From assembly GCF_013460135.1 (NCBI RefSeq), contig NZ_CP038155.1, positions 1,116,001-1,180,000 of the forward strand: a stretch of DNA of 64,000 bases, in the 5' to 3' direction. A model generated the notes under the pieces. That model was not told the DNA's origin, did not search any database, and worked only from the letters and a program-made list of their open reading frames with translations. Within the stretch, counting starts at the first letter, position 1, and every line of letters begins with the position of its first letter. The DNA comes from Arsenophonus endosymbiont of Aphis craccivora. Its GTDB lineage: Bacteria; Pseudomonadota; Gammaproteobacteria; Enterobacterales; Enterobacteriaceae. The translations under genes were made by a program, and so were the position numbers. Positions 18,394 to 29,854 of this stretch are shown in pieces.

Positions 18394-20844
18394 ATGTCAT
18401 TTTGGCGTACAATTTACTATAATCTATTAGATTTACCAATGAAATTGTTGGTAAAAAGTAAGCTCATACCAGCAGATCCAATTAAAGAATTGCGTCTTGA
18501 TACGACACATCCTTTTCTATATGTATTACCTTATCATTCTAAAACAGATTTATTGACCTTACGGCAACAATGTTGTTCTATTGGCTTACCTGATCCACTC
18601 GATCCGATTGAAATAGACGAAATTAAATTACCTGCCTATGTCTTTATCGATGATGGCCCGCGTGTATTTCGTTATTATTCGCCAGATCCACGTAAAGATT
18701 CAGTAAAAACATTTACTGCTTATCTTGATCTTCATTGCCATAATCCCGAGCTACACATTCAGATGCTACCCGTATCAGTAATGTTCGGTCGAGCGCCTGG
18801 TCGAGAAGGCCACTCGCCAGCGCCTCCGTTACGTTTACTGAATGGTATCCAAAAATTCTTTGCCGTTATCTGGTTAGGACGTGACAGTTTTGTTCGTTTT
18901 TCTCCCACTGTCTCTTTACGCCAAATGGCTGGCGAATATGGTACTGATACAATTATCGCCAATAAACTTGCCCGAGTAGCTCGAATTCACTATTCACGGC
19001 AACGATTAGCTGCGGTTGGCCCCAAACTCCCTGTACGCCACGATCTATTCAATAAACTGTTAACTTCAAAAGCGATAGAAAAAGCAGTTGAAGATGAAGC
19101 TAAAGCAAAAAAAATATCCCTTGAGAAGGCAAAACATAATGCGATTGCCATGATGGAAGAAATTGCCGCTAATTTTTCCTATGAAGCGATCCGCATTACT
19201 GACCGCGTACTTAGTTGGACATGGAATCGACTCTATCAAGGAATTAATGTGCAACACGCCGAACGTGTGCGCCAATTAGCACAAGATGGTCATGAAATTG
19301 TCTATATTCCTTCTCATCGTAGTCACATGGATTATCTATTATTATCTTATGTGCTTTATCATCAAGGTTTAGTTCCGCCTCATATCGCTGCAGGTATCAA
19401 CCTTAATTTTTGGCCGGCTGGGCCAATTTTTCGTCACTTAGGTGCTTTTTTCATTCGTCGCTCTTTCAAAGGCAATAAACTTTACTCGACCATATTTCGT
19501 GAATATCTCAGCGAATTATTTGCGCGTGGTTACTCAATTGAATATTTTGTTGAAGGTGGCCGCTCTCGAACAGGCCGACTACTGGAACCAAAGACTGGTA
19601 CGCTGTCAATGACCCTGCAAGCAATGCTACGAGGTGATTCACGTCCAATTACCATTGTTCCAATCTACATAGGTTATGAACATGTATTAGAAGTTGCGAC
19701 CTACGCTAAGGAACTAAAAGGGGCGGCAAAAGAGAAAGAAGGGTTTTTCGCAATGTTAAAAGGTCTACGCAAATTACGTAAACTAGGGCAAGGTTATGTT
19801 AACTTTGGTCAACCGATTGCACTAACTCAATATTTAAACAAACATGTTCCCGAGTGGCGTCAATCTATCGATGCTATTGAGCCCCAGCGTCCAACTTGGT
19901 TAAATTCAACCGTGACTCGGTTAGCTCATAAAATCATGGTTAGAATTAACAACGCTGCTGCGGCTAATGCAGTCAATTTATGTTCAACTGCTTTGTTAGC
20001 TTCTCGCCAACGTGCATTAACCCGTGAACAATTAATTGAACAAATCGAATGTTACCTCCAACTATTAAGAAATGTGCCTTATAGCGATGATAGCACGACA
20101 CCCAGCAAAACTGCTGAGCAACTATTAGAAGACGCCTTGCAATTGGATAAGTTTGAAGTCGAGCATGACAGCATGGGCGATATTGTAGTATTACCTCGAG
20201 AAAATGCTGTCTTGATGACTTATTATCGAAATAATATTATGCATTTGTTGGTTTTGCCTTCTTTGGTAGCCAATATCGTATTACATAATGAAAGTGTTCA
20301 ACGCCAGGAAATTGGTGATCAAATTGCACTCATTTATCCATTCTTAAAAGCAGAACTGTTCATGCGCTATAGCATAGAAGAATTACCTGAATATATCGAT
20401 ATTCTGCTGAATGAATTGGCGCGTCCACAACTAATATTATTAACAGTACAGGGTGTTGTAACTATCAATCCAGCTCGTATTCGCCCTCTTCAGCTTTTAG
20501 CTGCTGGTATCAAAGAAACTCTACAACGCTATGCAATTACACTTTCACTACTGAGTACGATACCTGAAATTAGCCGAGGAATATTAGAAAAAGAGAGCCG
20601 TATTCTTGCTCAACGTCTATCTGTACTACATGGTATCAACGCGCCTGAATTCTTTGATAAGGCGGTTTTCTCCACACTGGTAAATACATTAAAGCAGGAA
20701 GGTTATATTAATAGAGAAGAAGATACGATTATCATCGCCAATGCACAACGGCTTTATCGTATTATCGCTAAATTAATATCTCCAGAAGTGTGCTTAACTA
20801 TTGATAGTGTCAAACACGTTACTGAAAAGCCATTACCTAAATAA
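18394..20844 (+). CDS. plsB: Glycerol-3-phosphate acyltransferase PlsB
   Basis: This 816-residue membrane-associated enzyme transfers an acyl chain to position 1 of glycerol 3-phosphate, the first step of phospholipid synthesis. The acyltransferase blocks are in order. Block I is the HX4D motif in [12 protein letters not shown] (about residues 308-319). Block II is in [12 protein letters not shown], block III is [17 protein letters not shown] and block IV is [15 protein letters not shown]. Length matches E. coli (807). It is intact and divergent from dgkA, as in E. coli. It ends at a strong bidirectional hairpin. Confidence 0.96.
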   Translation: MSFWRTIYYNLLDLPMKLLVKSKLIPADPIKELRLDTTHPFLYVLPYHSKTDLLTLRQQCCSIGLPDPLDPIEIDEIKLPAYVFIDDGPRVFRYYSPDPRKDSVKTFTAYLDLHCHNPELHIQMLPVSVMFGRAPGREGHSPAPPLRLLNGIQKFFAVIWLGRDSFVRFSPTVSLRQMAGEYGTDTIIANKLARVARIHYSRQRLAAVGPKLPVRHDLFNKLLTSKAIEKAVEDEAKAKKISLEKAKHNAIAMMEEIAANFSYEAIRITDRVLSWTWNRLYQGINVQHAERVRQLAQDGHEIVYIPSHRSHMDYLLLSYVLYHQGLVPPHIAAGINLNFWPAGPIFRHLGAFFIRRSFKGNKLYSTIFREYLSELFARGYSIEYFVEGGRSRTGRLLEPKTGTLSMTLQAMLRGDSRPITIVPIYIGYEHVLEVATYAKELKGAAKEKEGFFAMLKGLRKLRKLGQGYVNFGQPIALTQYLNKHVPEWRQSIDAIEPQRPTWLNSTVTRLAHKIMVRINNAAAANAVNLCSTALLASRQRALTREQLIEQIECYLQLLRNVPYSDDSTTPSKTAEQLLEDALQLDKFEVEHDSMGDIVVLPRENAVLMTYYRNNIMHLLVLPSLVANIVLHNESVQRQEIGDQIALIYPFLKAELFMRYSIEELPEYIDILLNELARPQLILLTVQGVVTINPARIRPLQLLAAGIKETLQRYAITLSLLSTIPEISRGILEKESRILAQRLSVLHGINAPEFFDKAVFSTLVNTLKQEGYINREEDTIIIANAQRLYRIIAKLISPEVCLTIDSVKHVTEKPLPK

Positions 20845-20900
20845 ATCATCTTTATATTAGTATAGTAACGTAAAACGGATTTAGACTAAAATCGACCAAC

Positions 20901-20938
20901 ATTATAAAGGATAATCATTCGAGATTATCCTTTATAAT
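20901..20938. terminator. Bidirectional terminator between plsB and ubiA
   Basis: A perfect 16-bp stem (attataaaggataatc with its complement) surrounds a 6-base loop between convergent plsB and ubiA. The outer AT pairs give T-rich ends on both strands. Its last base overlaps the ubiA stop codon. Confidence 0.85.
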
Positions 20939-21810
20939 TAAAAATAATTTAATAAGATGCCAATAAATAAAACCAACCCCACATACTTGTTATTCATAAA
21001 TGCTTTAAAAAATAATATTGGTTGTCGATTGGCTATTAGTTTTTGTTGATAGGTAAATAAGCCTAATACCAATATCAAACTAACAAAATAAAACCCACCC
21101 AAATCTAGCAGTTGCCCTATATAAAATAACACCAGCACCATAGCTAATTGTAAAATGCCAATAATTAATTTATCAAAACCGGCAAAAATAATTGCGGTTG
21201 ATTTTACACCAATTTTTATATCATCATTGCGATCAACCATCGCATACTGGGTATCATAAACAATAGACCAAATAATATTAACCAGAAATAATAACCAACA
21301 TTCTAAAGGTAAGGACTCACTAACTGCTGCATATGCCATTGGAATTGACCAACCAAACGCAGCACCCAATACAATCTGCGGAAAATGGCTAAATCGTTTG
21401 ATAAATGGATAAATCCAAGCTAATAGCAACCCAATCACCGATAACCAAATTGCCATTTTATTTAAGGTCAACACTAATATAAAAGCGATGACGATCAATG
21501 AAAAAAATAGTGTCTTAGCTTCTTTTTCTGTTACATCACCATTTGGCAGGGGACGTTCCTTGGTTCTTGCAACATAACCATCAAATTTTCGATCCGCAAA
21601 ATCATTGATAACACAACCAGCTGCACGCATCAAAAAAACACCCGCAGTAAAAACTAATAAAATAAAAAGATCTGGTAACCCCCGGCTTGCTAACCATAAT
21701 GCCCAATAAGTAGGACATAGTAATAATAAAATACCTATCGGTTTATCAATTCGCATTAAACGAAAATAGGCGCGCCATTTATTCAATTTCAACGTTGTTT
21801 GCCCTGCCAA
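20938..21810 (-). CDS. ubiA: 4-hydroxybenzoate octaprenyltransferase UbiA
   Basis: This 290-residue inner membrane enzyme attaches the octaprenyl chain to 4-hydroxybenzoate in ubiquinone synthesis. The first Asp-rich motif is [20 protein letters not shown] (about residues 69-88) and the second is [13 protein letters not shown] (about residues 185-197). Both bind Mg-diphosphate. About eight to nine membrane segments are visible. It is intact and follows ubiC by 16 bases on the same strand, as in the E. coli ubiCA operon. It needs 4-hydroxybenzoate, but the ubiC gene upstream has an early stop, so the precursor source is uncertain. Confidence 0.95.
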   Translation of the reverse strand: MAGQTTLKLNKWRAYFRLMRIDKPIGILLLLCPTYWALWLASRGLPDLFILLVFTAGVFLMRAAGCVINDFADRKFDGYVARTKERPLPNGDVTEKEAKTLFFSLIVIAFILVLTLNKMAIWLSVIGLLLAWIYPFIKRFSHFPQIVLGAAFGWSIPMAYAAVSESLPLECWLLFLVNIIWSIVYDTQYAMVDRNDDIKIGVKSTAIIFAGFDKLIIGILQLAMVLVLFYIGQLLDLGGFYFVSLILVLGLFTYQQKLIANRQPILFFKAFMNNKYVGLVLFIGILLNYF

Positions 21811-21826
21811 TCTATTTATCTCCCTA

Positions 21827-22357
21827 TTATTTTGTATAGATAGGTGAATCTGGCAAAAAAAGTTCTGTTAATAATAAAGATTTAGCCGATAATCTTAACA
21901 ATGAACGCCTTACCCAACAATTATTCTGTATACCTAGATTAATATAATCACGAGTCAAATTATTTCCACTAAATAGGTATTTTCCCAATGGCACACTGCC
22001 TAAATTTATTAGCTCACTTTCATGGCCAGTTAATGTCTCTTCTGGAATAACCGTCCGCCCATATAACCATGGACAACCATCGCCCAAAAGCACCACTTCA
22101 CGTAACCAATAACGTTGACTATTAGGCAAAAGTTTAGCTTCTTCGTACTGACTATCTAACAGAATAAAACCTTCTTGATACAGTTTTACGGTGACTTGCT
22201 GGCAATAACGCGCAAGACGCTCAGTCATTGAACCTAATTCGGTTAACCAATTATATATTGGATTCTGTACGGTAACTTATTGCGTCGAAAACCAATGAAT
22301 CGGTTGATTGCAGAAAAGTGACTGATTGATATGGCTTATCTTTACAGTTACGCCCAT
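21827..22357 (-). pseudogene. ubiC: Chorismate lyase UbiC, early in-frame stop
   Basis: UbiC splits chorismate to pyruvate and 4-hydroxybenzoate. From ATG at 22355-22357 the frame runs 26 codons, meets TAA at 22277-22279 (probably a former CAA), and continues in frame through [20 protein letters not shown]. The core is intact from there: the catalytic Arg in [19 protein letters not shown], and the catalytic Glu in LLTELFLP near the C-terminus. A restart at the ATG at 22226-22228 would give 133 residues lacking about 40 N-terminal ones that form part of the fold. All active-site residues known to me lie in the retained part, so residual function is possible. Confidence 0.75.
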
Positions 22358-22459
22358 AGAATACTTCTCTCACTCTATATTGAGATTTAAAATACAAGAT
22401 AGCATGCTAATAATGAATAGAATGATAGGATCTGCTAATTTGTATAAAAAGTTATCTCT

Positions 22460-22489
22460 GATTGCAAAATTTTTATTAATTTTGCAATC
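22460..22489. terminator. Hairpin between pgi and ubiC
   Basis: A perfect 12-bp stem gattgcaaaatt/aattttgcaatc with a 6-base loop, about 80 bases beyond the pgi stop on the minus strand. It could end pgi transcription. A second weaker stem (tcaccaaa/tttggtga, 22534-22563) lies nearer the stop codon. Confidence 0.5.
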
Positions 22490-22569
22490 TTTATATTAGC
22501 AAGAAGTGATCTATCTGGCAGGTTATTCATTGTCACCAAAACCTGCTGTTACAAGCTTTGGTGATAAAA

Positions 22570-24219
22570 TTATTGTCGCCAGCTTTTAAAACAATTAATC
22601 AAGCCATTGGTAGAGGTGTCATGGCTGTTAATTTGATCTTCAGTTGCCAGCTCGGGCAAAATGCGACCAGCTAATTGCTTACCAAGTTCGACCCCCCATT
22701 GGTCAAAACTAAAAATATTCAATATAGCACCTTGCACAAAAATCTTGTGTTCATACATCGCAATCAAAGCGCCTAGCGTATATGGCGCAATTTGATCAAC
22801 AAGGATAGAGTTAGTTGGGCGATTACCTTGGAAAACTTTATAAAGTGCCACATTAGCCATTTTAGCCGGATCTTGACCTGCCGCTTTAAATTCTTCGTCC
22901 ACTTCAAGCCGATTTTTACCAAATGCTAACGCTTCTGTTTGGGCAAAAAAATTAGACATTAATTTATTATGGTGATCACTTAATGGATTATGGCTTATCG
23001 CTGGTGCAATGAAATCACAAGGGATAAGTTTGGTACCCTGATGGATTAATTGATAAAATGCATGCTGACCATTAGTACCTGGTTCACCCCAAATAATGGG
23101 CCCAGTTTGATAATTCACTTTTTCGCCATTACGATCAACATACTTGCCATTTGATTCCATGTTGCCTTGTTGAAAATAAGCCGCAAATCGATGTAAATAT
23201 TGATCATAAGGTAAAATGGCTTCAGTCTCAGTAGCAAAAAAATTATTATACCAAATCCCGATTAACGCCAATATCACCGGAATATTATGCTCAAAAGGTG
23301 TCTGTGCAAAATGTTGATCCATTGCATGAGCACCACTTAGTAATTGTTCAAAATTATTAAATCCGATGGATAAAACAATCGACAGGCCAATAGCTGAACA
23401 CAATGAATAACGACCGCCAACCCAATCCCAGAATTCGAACATATTTTGTGTATCGATGCCAAATTTGGCCACTTGTTGCTCATTGGTTGATAAAGCGACA
23501 AAATGTTTGGCAATCTGTGTTTCATCCGCGGCAGCAGCTAAAAACCATTTTCTGGCTGTATGAGCATTAGTCATTGTCTCCTGGGTGGTAAAAGTTTTAG
23601 AGGCAATCAAAAATAATGTTGTTTCAGGTTTAATTTTTTGCAATGTTTCAGCAATATGGCTGCCATCTATATTGGAAACAAAATGCATATTTAAATGGTT
23701 TTTGTAAGGCCTGAGTGCTTCGGTTACCATATATGGCCCAAGATCAGAGCCTCCAATACCAATATTAACAACATCTGTTATTGCCTGGCCGGTATAACCT
23801 TTCCAATCACCATTAATGACTCGTTCACTGAAACAACGCATTTTGTCTATCACAGCATTAACTTGTGGCATAATATCAACACCATCAAGCTTTATCGGAC
23901 TATTGCTACGATTACGTAAAGCAATATGCAAAACAGCTCTATCTTCTGTTCTATTAATTTTCTCTCCAGAAAACATGCTGTTAATTGCGGCGCTTAGCTT
24001 TGTCTCTTTTGCTAAATCTAGTAATTTAAGCAAGGTATTTTCAGTTATTCGATTTTTAGAAAAATCAACCAAGATCTGTTCATTAAAAGTGAGTGAAAAA
24101 TTAGCAAAACGATCAGCATCATTAGCAAAAAGATCACGCAGATGGATATCTTTTACTGATTGATAATGTTGTTCTAATTCGTGCCATGCTGCGGTTAAAC
24201 TTGGATTAATGTTTTCCAT
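22570..24219 (-). CDS. pgi: Glucose-6-phosphate isomerase
   Basis: This 549-residue cytosolic enzyme interconverts glucose 6-phosphate and fructose 6-phosphate. It matches the E. coli enzyme along its full length (549). The phosphate-binding [13 protein letters not shown] is near residue 155. The family signature [17 protein letters not shown] follows, and catalytic residues lie in [10 protein letters not shown] (Glu), [14 protein letters not shown] (His) and [12 protein letters not shown] (Lys). It is intact. It is divergent from lysC, as these two genes are also close together in E. coli. Confidence 0.97.
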   Translation of the reverse strand: MENINPSLTAAWHELEQHYQSVKDIHLRDLFANDADRFANFSLTFNEQILVDFSKNRITENTLLKLLDLAKETKLSAAINSMFSGEKINRTEDRAVLHIALRNRSNSPIKLDGVDIMPQVNAVIDKMRCFSERVINGDWKGYTGQAITDVVNIGIGGSDLGPYMVTEALRPYKNHLNMHFVSNIDGSHIAETLQKIKPETTLFLIASKTFTTQETMTNAHTARKWFLAAAADETQIAKHFVALSTNEQQVAKFGIDTQNMFEFWDWVGGRYSLCSAIGLSIVLSIGFNNFEQLLSGAHAMDQHFAQTPFEHNIPVILALIGIWYNNFFATETEAILPYDQYLHRFAAYFQQGNMESNGKYVDRNGEKVNYQTGPIIWGEPGTNGQHAFYQLIHQGTKLIPCDFIAPAISHNPLSDHHNKLMSNFFAQTEALAFGKNRLEVDEEFKAAGQDPAKMANVALYKVFQGNRPTNSILVDQIAPYTLGALIAMYEHKIFVQGAILNIFSFDQWGVELGKQLAGRILPELATEDQINSHDTSTNGLINCFKSWRQ

Positions 24220-24486
24220 TGAAATACTCTCTATCTTTCTTCAACTCAGATTTACAACTACCAATGATTGGATAGTAACTCATTCTCCCCACCAATTTAA
24301 CTTCTTTTAATGCCTTCCACTGGCCAATTTAATCGTATCTGTTCAATTGATCGAATATTGATAAAATCAATAATTTTTTGGTAATTATAAAAATTATTGA
24401 TTTCGCTAAAAATAAATTGACCTTCAGACAATAACTCGATAATGGTAGATTACTTGTTCACCTTTCAAATACATGGAGATAGTATT

Positions 24487-25866
24487 ATGAGTGCAGTGTC
24501 TACCGCCTCTGCAAATAAAAAATTTCATATTGCCAAATTTGGTGGCACCAGTGTCGCTAATTTTAAGACCATGTATAAAAGCGCGGATATCGTTATTGCT
24601 AATAAAAATGTGCGAATTGTTGTGCTTTCAGCTTCATCAGGCATTACCAATCTGCTGATCAAACTTACTGAGACGTGTAATGACAATAGACGTAAGGCGC
24701 TATTAAAACAAATTCGTCAGCACCAATACACGATAATCAATTGTCTAGACAACCCTTTTAGCATTCAACCAATAATTGATCACTTACTGGCAAGACTTAC
24801 TGCTTTATCCGCAGTCACGACCCAACAACCCCTTACCGCACCACACATTGATGAAATTGTCAGTTATGGTGAACTAATGTCAAGCTACTTATTTGTCGAA
24901 ATCCTACGACAACGGGGGGTGATCGCAACCTGGTTTGATGTTCGTAATATTATGCAGACCAATGATAAATTTGGTAAAGCCGAACCCAATCAGCAACAAT
25001 TAAAGCGACTAGCTAATAAATATCTACTACCTAAACTGCAAGAAAACCTGATTGTAACTCAAGGTTTTATTGGTCAGGATGAAGCCGGTCGCACAACAAC
25101 ATTGGGGCGAGGAGGTAGCGATTACACCGCTGCGCTGATTGCTGAAGCGTTATCCTTTGACCAGGTTGATATCTGGACAGATGTTGCCGGTATCTATACG
25201 ACCGATCCTCGTATTGTTGCTAGTGCCAAATCGATTAGCGCTATCACTTTTAATGAAGCCGCAGAAATGGCTGTATTCGGCGCTAAAATATTACATTCAG
25301 CAACATTATTACCCGCTATCCGAGCAGGCATTCCCGTATTTGTTGGTTCAAGCCAAATACCAGAAAAGAGTGGCACCTATATCTGCGCCAGCACCAAGAA
25401 ATTACCTCAATTTCGAGCGCTGACCATAAGGAGAAAACAGACGCTTCTCACTTTGCATAGTCTAAATATGCTTCCCGCTCGCGGATTTCTTGCTGAGGTA
25501 TTCACACTATTATCACAACATCATATTTCTGTCGACCTCATTACTACATCCGAAGTTAGCATTGCTTTAACCTTGGATACAACCGGCTCTACCACTACCA
25601 AAAGAAACCTATTAACTGACACTTTAATGACAGAATTAGCCAAATTATGTCGTGTAGATGTTGAGGAGGGGTTAGCACTAGTTGCCATTATTGGTAATAA
25701 CTTATCGCAAATAGATGGTCTGGGAAGTCACATTTTTAGCGCGCTAGCAACTCATAATATCCGTATGATATGTTACGGAGCCAGTAGTCATAATATTTGT
25801 CTACTGGTCTCTGATAAAGAAGCTGAGACGATTATCCAAATACTGCATAAAAATCTTTTTGAATAA
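24487..25866 (+). CDS. lysC: Lysine-sensitive aspartokinase III
   Basis: Aspartokinase phosphorylates aspartate, the first step toward lysine, threonine, methionine and diaminopimelate for the cell wall. The catalytic domain has AKFGGTSVANF at the N-terminus, SYGELMSSYLFVE, and the nucleotide-binding TTLGRGGSDYTAALIAEAL. Two ACT domains follow from about residue 300 (LTLHSLNMLPARGFLAEVF, ISVDLITTSEVSIAL), where lysine binds for feedback. I chose ATG 24487 because it follows GGAG and matches the E. coli N-terminus. An in-frame ATG at 24442 has no good ribosome site. The length of 459 residues is close to E. coli (449). No lysine riboswitch is visible in the leader. Confidence 0.93.
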   Translation: MSAVSTASANKKFHIAKFGGTSVANFKTMYKSADIVIANKNVRIVVLSASSGITNLLIKLTETCNDNRRKALLKQIRQHQYTIINCLDNPFSIQPIIDHLLARLTALSAVTTQQPLTAPHIDEIVSYGELMSSYLFVEILRQRGVIATWFDVRNIMQTNDKFGKAEPNQQQLKRLANKYLLPKLQENLIVTQGFIGQDEAGRTTTLGRGGSDYTAALIAEALSFDQVDIWTDVAGIYTTDPRIVASAKSISAITFNEAAEMAVFGAKILHSATLLPAIRAGIPVFVGSSQIPEKSGTYICASTKKLPQFRALTIRRKQTLLTLHSLNMLPARGFLAEVFTLLSQHHISVDLITTSEVSIALTLDTTGSTTTKRNLLTDTLMTELAKLCRVDVEEGLALVAIIGNNLSQIDGLGSHIFSALATHNIRMICYGASSHNICLLVSDKEAETIIQILHKNLFE

Positions 25867-25940
25867 CCGAAATATAATTACCGCTTAAAATGACTAATGC
25901 TAAATGACGCAGTGAGACTTATTTTTACCAATGCAAAGTT

Positions 25941-27460
25941 TTAGTCATATTTTTTTGATAATTTCAAATCTGTCGGCTTCACAACCAAGCTGGTTTGTAA
26001 TCGTGTAAGATTTTCTTTCGCAAGACTATTATTAAGTTTTGCCGCAGTTGCAAACCACATAATGGCACGGAAAATATTTTTCTTTATACCCTCGCCTGTG
26101 GCATATAATACCGCTAAATTATTTTGTGCATCGGTTTCTTGTTTATAAACCGAAGACAAAAACAGTTCACTAGCTTTTTGTGGATTTTTTTCAGTGCCTA
26201 TGCCATATAAATAAAAAAGTCCCAACTGGTTTTTTGCTTGTTGTATTTTCTGCGCGGCTTTCTGCATTAAGCTAAATGCTTTTTTAGGTTGCTTATTAAT
26301 ACCTTGACCAGCCAAATAGATTTTTGCCAGTCGGTATTGCGCTTCAGCTTCACCTCTATTTGCCATGATCCGATACAATTCCGCAGCCTTAGTAAGATCT
26401 TTTTTTATACTGATGCCTTTTTCATAATAATAAGCAACTTTCATACTTGCATCAGCATAGCCAGCATCCGCTAATACCACTGCCTGGCTATAATAGCATT
26501 CTGCTCAACTCCATAGCCATGTTGATAAAATTCGGCAAGACGATACTGTGCATCAACATGTCCTTGCTCTGCGGCTCGTTTGTACCAATAAAAAACCTGA
26601 TAATTATTTTTCTCTAAATATTTACCATCATCATAAATAAATCCCATATTATATTGCGCAATAGCATCACCATTATATGCTGCGCACCGATACAATTCAA
26701 TGGCATAAGCCGGATTTTTCTTAACGCTATAACCTTTCTCATAAATCTGCGCTAAATTATTCAATGCACCTAAATCACCTAAATCACCTAAATCACCTAA
26801 ATCACCTAAATCACCTAAATCACCTAAATCACCTAAATCACCTAAATCACCTAAATCACCTAAATCACCTAAATCACCTAAATCAGCACTTTTCTCATAC
26901 AACTCTCTTGATTTCTGATAGTCTTGATTAACACCAAACCCATTCTGGTATAAATATCCCAAAACAAACTGAGCATAAGCTTCCTGCTGCAAAGCGGCTT
27001 TGTCATACCAATTTTTCGCTTGTTTATAGTCTTTATCAACCCCTAACCCAACGCTATACATATAACCCAAACCAGATTGAGCGTAAGGATCACCTTTGTT
27101 TGCGCCACGCTGCAACCAGATTACCGCAGCTTTATAATTTTTTTCTTTGATTAATCACGCCCATATAATAAAAGGCATCGCTATTGCCTTTTACAATCGC
27201 TTTTTCAAACCAAAAATTGGCTTTTCCAACGTCTTCTTGTATATCTTTTGAGCCATAAAGATAAGTTATCGCAACATGCATTATGGCATTCATCTCACCT
27301 TGAGATGCTTTTTTTAATTGTTGGCTAAACGAATCGTTTTTTTATTGTTCAACCGATTGCGTATTATTTGATATATTCATGTCAATTTGTGGCAAGACAT
27401 CGCTGTTTGCCATTGGAAAATTCAATAATATCAACCAAGTTATAAATAATTTTTTTTCAT
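25941..27460 (-). pseudogene. Sel1-repeat (TPR-like) periplasmic protein, multiply broken
   Basis: About 500 codons of Sel1 repeats can be read, for example AQSGLGYMYSVGLGVDKDYKQA, AQYNMGFIYDDGKYLEKN, AQYRLAEFYQHGYGVEQN and AQNNLAVLYATGEGIKKN. The predicted start at 27458-27460 begins a signal peptide once one missing A is restored in the run of eight A after ATG. Further lesions are a TAA after SVEQ near 27345, a shift near 27150 (one extra base in GAAAAAAATT) and a shift near 26480. Sel1 proteins act as protein-binding scaffolds, and in host-associated bacteria they can influence host interaction. A GDL-coding minisatellite expands one repeat. At least four lesions make this a clear pseudogene, although the long middle frame (26471-27115) is still open. 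Confidence 0.85.
26767..26883. repeat. 9-bp minisatellite, 13 perfect copies, inside the Sel1 gene
   Basis: The unit cacctaaat is repeated 13 times without a mismatch. On the coding (minus) strand each unit adds Asp-Leu-Gly, so the protein has 13 DLG triplets where a Sel1 repeat would normally need one. Unit length is a multiple of three, so copy number can change without shifting the frame. Confidence 0.97.
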
Positions 27461-27557
27461 TTAGTCTACTATCCAAATATTAACTTGAACCCAAAACACT
27501 AGGAAGAAAACTATATTATAAAACAGAGAATGTTAATAATATTTTTACATTTTTAAA

Positions 27558-28612
27558 GGCTTTGTTGAATAAATCGAACTTTTAGGTGATTGGCGGAGCT
27601 GATCGCTAAATTCGTTTCAACATCAGGTCCCCATGGCAAAGCAAAAGTTTAAAATTACCAACTGGCCCGCGTACAACAAGGCACTCAGACAACGCGGTTC
27701 CCTGACGGTCTGGCTTGATGAGTCGGCCATCGCTGGATGGACTGACAGTTCTTCGCCTGAAGGTCGTGGCCGGCCGCTTTACTACAGCGATATGGCTGTT
27801 ACCACTGTCCTGATGATGAAGCGTGTGTTTAATCTGTCGCTCCGGGCATTACAGGGCTTCGTTGATTCGATTTTTAAACTCATGTCTTTGCCGCTGTGCT
27901 GTCCGGACTACTCGCTGGTCAGCAGACGAGCAAAGAGCGTCAACATCAGCATAAAAACGCCAACGCGTGGTGAAATCTCGCATCTGGTCATCGACAGTAC
28001 CGGTCTGAAGGTCTTTGGCGAAGGTGAATGGAAAGTTAGGCAGCATGGGGCTGACAGACGAAGAGTGTGGCGCAAGCTTCATCTGGCAGCAGACAGTGTG
28101 ACTCATGAGATTATCTGTGCCGACTTATCGCTCAGCGGAACGACAGATGCGCAGGCACTGCCGGGCCTGATTAACCAAACCCACCGGAAAATCAGGGAAG
28201 TGTCAGCAGACGGTGCTTATGACGCCTGTTACTGCCACGACGCGTTGCTAAGAAAGAAAATCAGGCCCCTTATCCCGCCGCGAAACGGAGCGAAATACTG
28301 GCCGGACAAGTACCATGAACGTAACCATGCGGTGGCGAATCAGCGTCTGAGCAGGAGTAATGATATGTGGAAAAAGAAAGTGGGTTATCACCGGCGTTCA
28401 GTGGCAGAAACAGCGATGTTCCGCATAAAAACTTTGCTGGGTGGCCATCTGAGGCTGCGTGACTATGAGGCTCAGGTAGGTGAAGCAATGGCGATGGTCA
28501 AAGCGCTGAACCGTATGACGTTGTTGGGTATGCCACACAGCGTCAGGATCGGATAACAGCTGTAGCAGAGGGAGCCATCCTGTCGGCTAATTCTGATTTA
28601 TTCAACAAAGCC
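27558..28612 (+). mobile_element. IS903-type insertion sequence, copy 6
   Basis: The element is 1055 bp with perfect ends. Flanks atttttaaa and cgttttaat differ, so no target duplication exists. Its right edge cuts aceB. Confidence 0.94.
27633..28556 (+). CDS. IS903-type transposase, copy 6
   Basis: The 307-residue frame is open and the DDE triad intact. It differs from the commonest copy only by Ser218 to Asn. A candidate active source of enzyme. Confidence 0.95.
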   Translation: MAKQKFKITNWPAYNKALRQRGSLTVWLDESAIAGWTDSSSPEGRGRPLYYSDMAVTTVLMMKRVFNLSLRALQGFVDSIFKLMSLPLCCPDYSLVSRRAKSVNISIKTPTRGEISHLVIDSTGLKVFGEGEWKVRQHGADRRRVWRKLHLAADSVTHEIICADLSLSGTTDAQALPGLINQTHRKIREVSADGAYDACYCHDALLRKKIRPLIPPRNGAKYWPDKYHERNHAVANQRLSRSNDMWKKKVGYHRRSVAETAMFRIKTLLGGHLRLRDYEAQVGEAMAMVKALNRMTLLGMPHSVRIG

Positions 28613-29467
28613 CGTTTTAATATAACTAAAAATATAATCCCAACGACCACAATTAAGCCCAACAATATGATTACGCAGATAATAAAGAATTTCGTCCATC
28701 TGAAAGACAGCTGGTAGTGTCTCAATAAGTACAGTTGCTTTAATTGTACCAATGGATAATCCGTATCGCTCTTCGGTATAGCTAAATACTTCATTCCACC
28801 ATTGATCCTCTTTATAAGATTCTAATTTGGGAATATAAAAATAAGGGCCACTCCCTTTTTCCAATAGCTTTTTATAGTTATGAAAGAAATAAAGTGCAAA
28901 ATCCAATAATGCCCCTGGAATTGCTTTTCCTCGATATAAAATATGTTTTTCAGGTAAATGTAAGCCTCGCACACGAACCATCAAAACAGCCGGATCAGAC
29001 TTTAATTGATAAACTTTGCCTTGCTTATTAATAAATGAAATAGTGCCATTAACCGCATCACGTAAATTAATGTGTACTTCAATCAATTTTTCCCAAGCAG
29101 GTGAAAGTGAGTCATCAAAATCAGCCATAAAGACTTTTACATTAGCATTCAAAGCATTAATAATCATTTTACGTTCTACTGGACCGGTTATTTCAACTCG
29201 ACGATCAAGTAAATCTGCAGGAATACCTTGTATTTTCCAATCATCCTTCCTAATTGAAATCGTTTCTGGCATAAAATCAGGTAAAATACCTTGATCAATC
29301 TGCAACTGTCGCTCAACTCTAGCATTAAGTAAAACATCACAAGGTCCAGCAAACTGCTCAACTAAATCTGTTAAAAAATCAATTGCAGCTGGTGTCAAAA
29401 GTTGCTTTTCTGGTGCGCCAAACGGTTGCAAAAAAGTTAATTCATTGATCACTGTCTGCTGATCCAT
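28613..29467 (-). pseudogene. aceB: Malate synthase A, N-terminal half
   Basis: Malate synthase joins glyoxylate and acetyl-CoA in the glyoxylate shunt. About 285 of the usual 533 residues remain, from MDQQTVINELTFLQP to GRWDYIFSYIKT. They include the conserved DFDDSLSPAWE and VRVRGLHLPEKH regions. The C-terminal half, with the catalytic Asp and the acetyl-CoA site, is missing beyond the edge of insertion sequence copy 6. The other half is not in this window, and aceA and aceK are absent too. The ATG follows GGAG. The shunt is therefore probably lost. Confidence 0.9.
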
Positions 29468-29815
29468 GGAGCATCTCCTTTAATATAAGGTACACTTGCT
29501 AAAGACTATCTCAAAATCAGCAAAAATCAAAAATCCTTCCATTTTCCAAAAAAAGTTATTTTATTGAAAATAAAGAATTTATTTCAAATATAATAACGAT
29601 AATTAACTTAATTTAAGACAACGAAAATGTTGCATATTTGTTATATAAATATGCATTTAATTGATTAAATGTAATATTACAAGAAGAAATAAGGGGAAAA
29701 ACATTCTAGCCTAGTTTTTTTCTTTTTTCTCGATTCATAGCAAATCAAAAAATTTATAAATAAAATTTTACAATAAATAAACTAAACCGTTTTACGATAT
29801 AACTAGCCAAACGTC
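29468..29815. other. Spacer between aceB remnant and rrn terminator, no gene seen
   Basis: About 350 bases of AT-rich DNA (poly-A and poly-T tracts) that would contain the former aceB promoter on the minus strand. No coding frame was recognised. Confidence 0.5.
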
Positions 29816-29840
29816 AAAAAGCCACCCTGGGGTGGCTTTC
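29816..29840 (-). terminator. rrn operon terminator
   Basis: An agccaccc/gggtggct stem with a very short loop, followed on the minus strand by five T, 15 bases past the 5S rRNA end. Confidence 0.88.
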
Positions 29841-29854
29841 TTAACATAATTAAA

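Noticed and set aside
24220-24486. Lysine riboswitch upstream of lysC
   Set aside because: The conserved lysine-element core sequences are not present in the leader, and no terminator or sequestering hairpin is evident there.
26767-26883. CRISPR array
   Set aside because: The repeats are 9 bp with no spacers and lie inside a protein-coding frame. It is a minisatellite.
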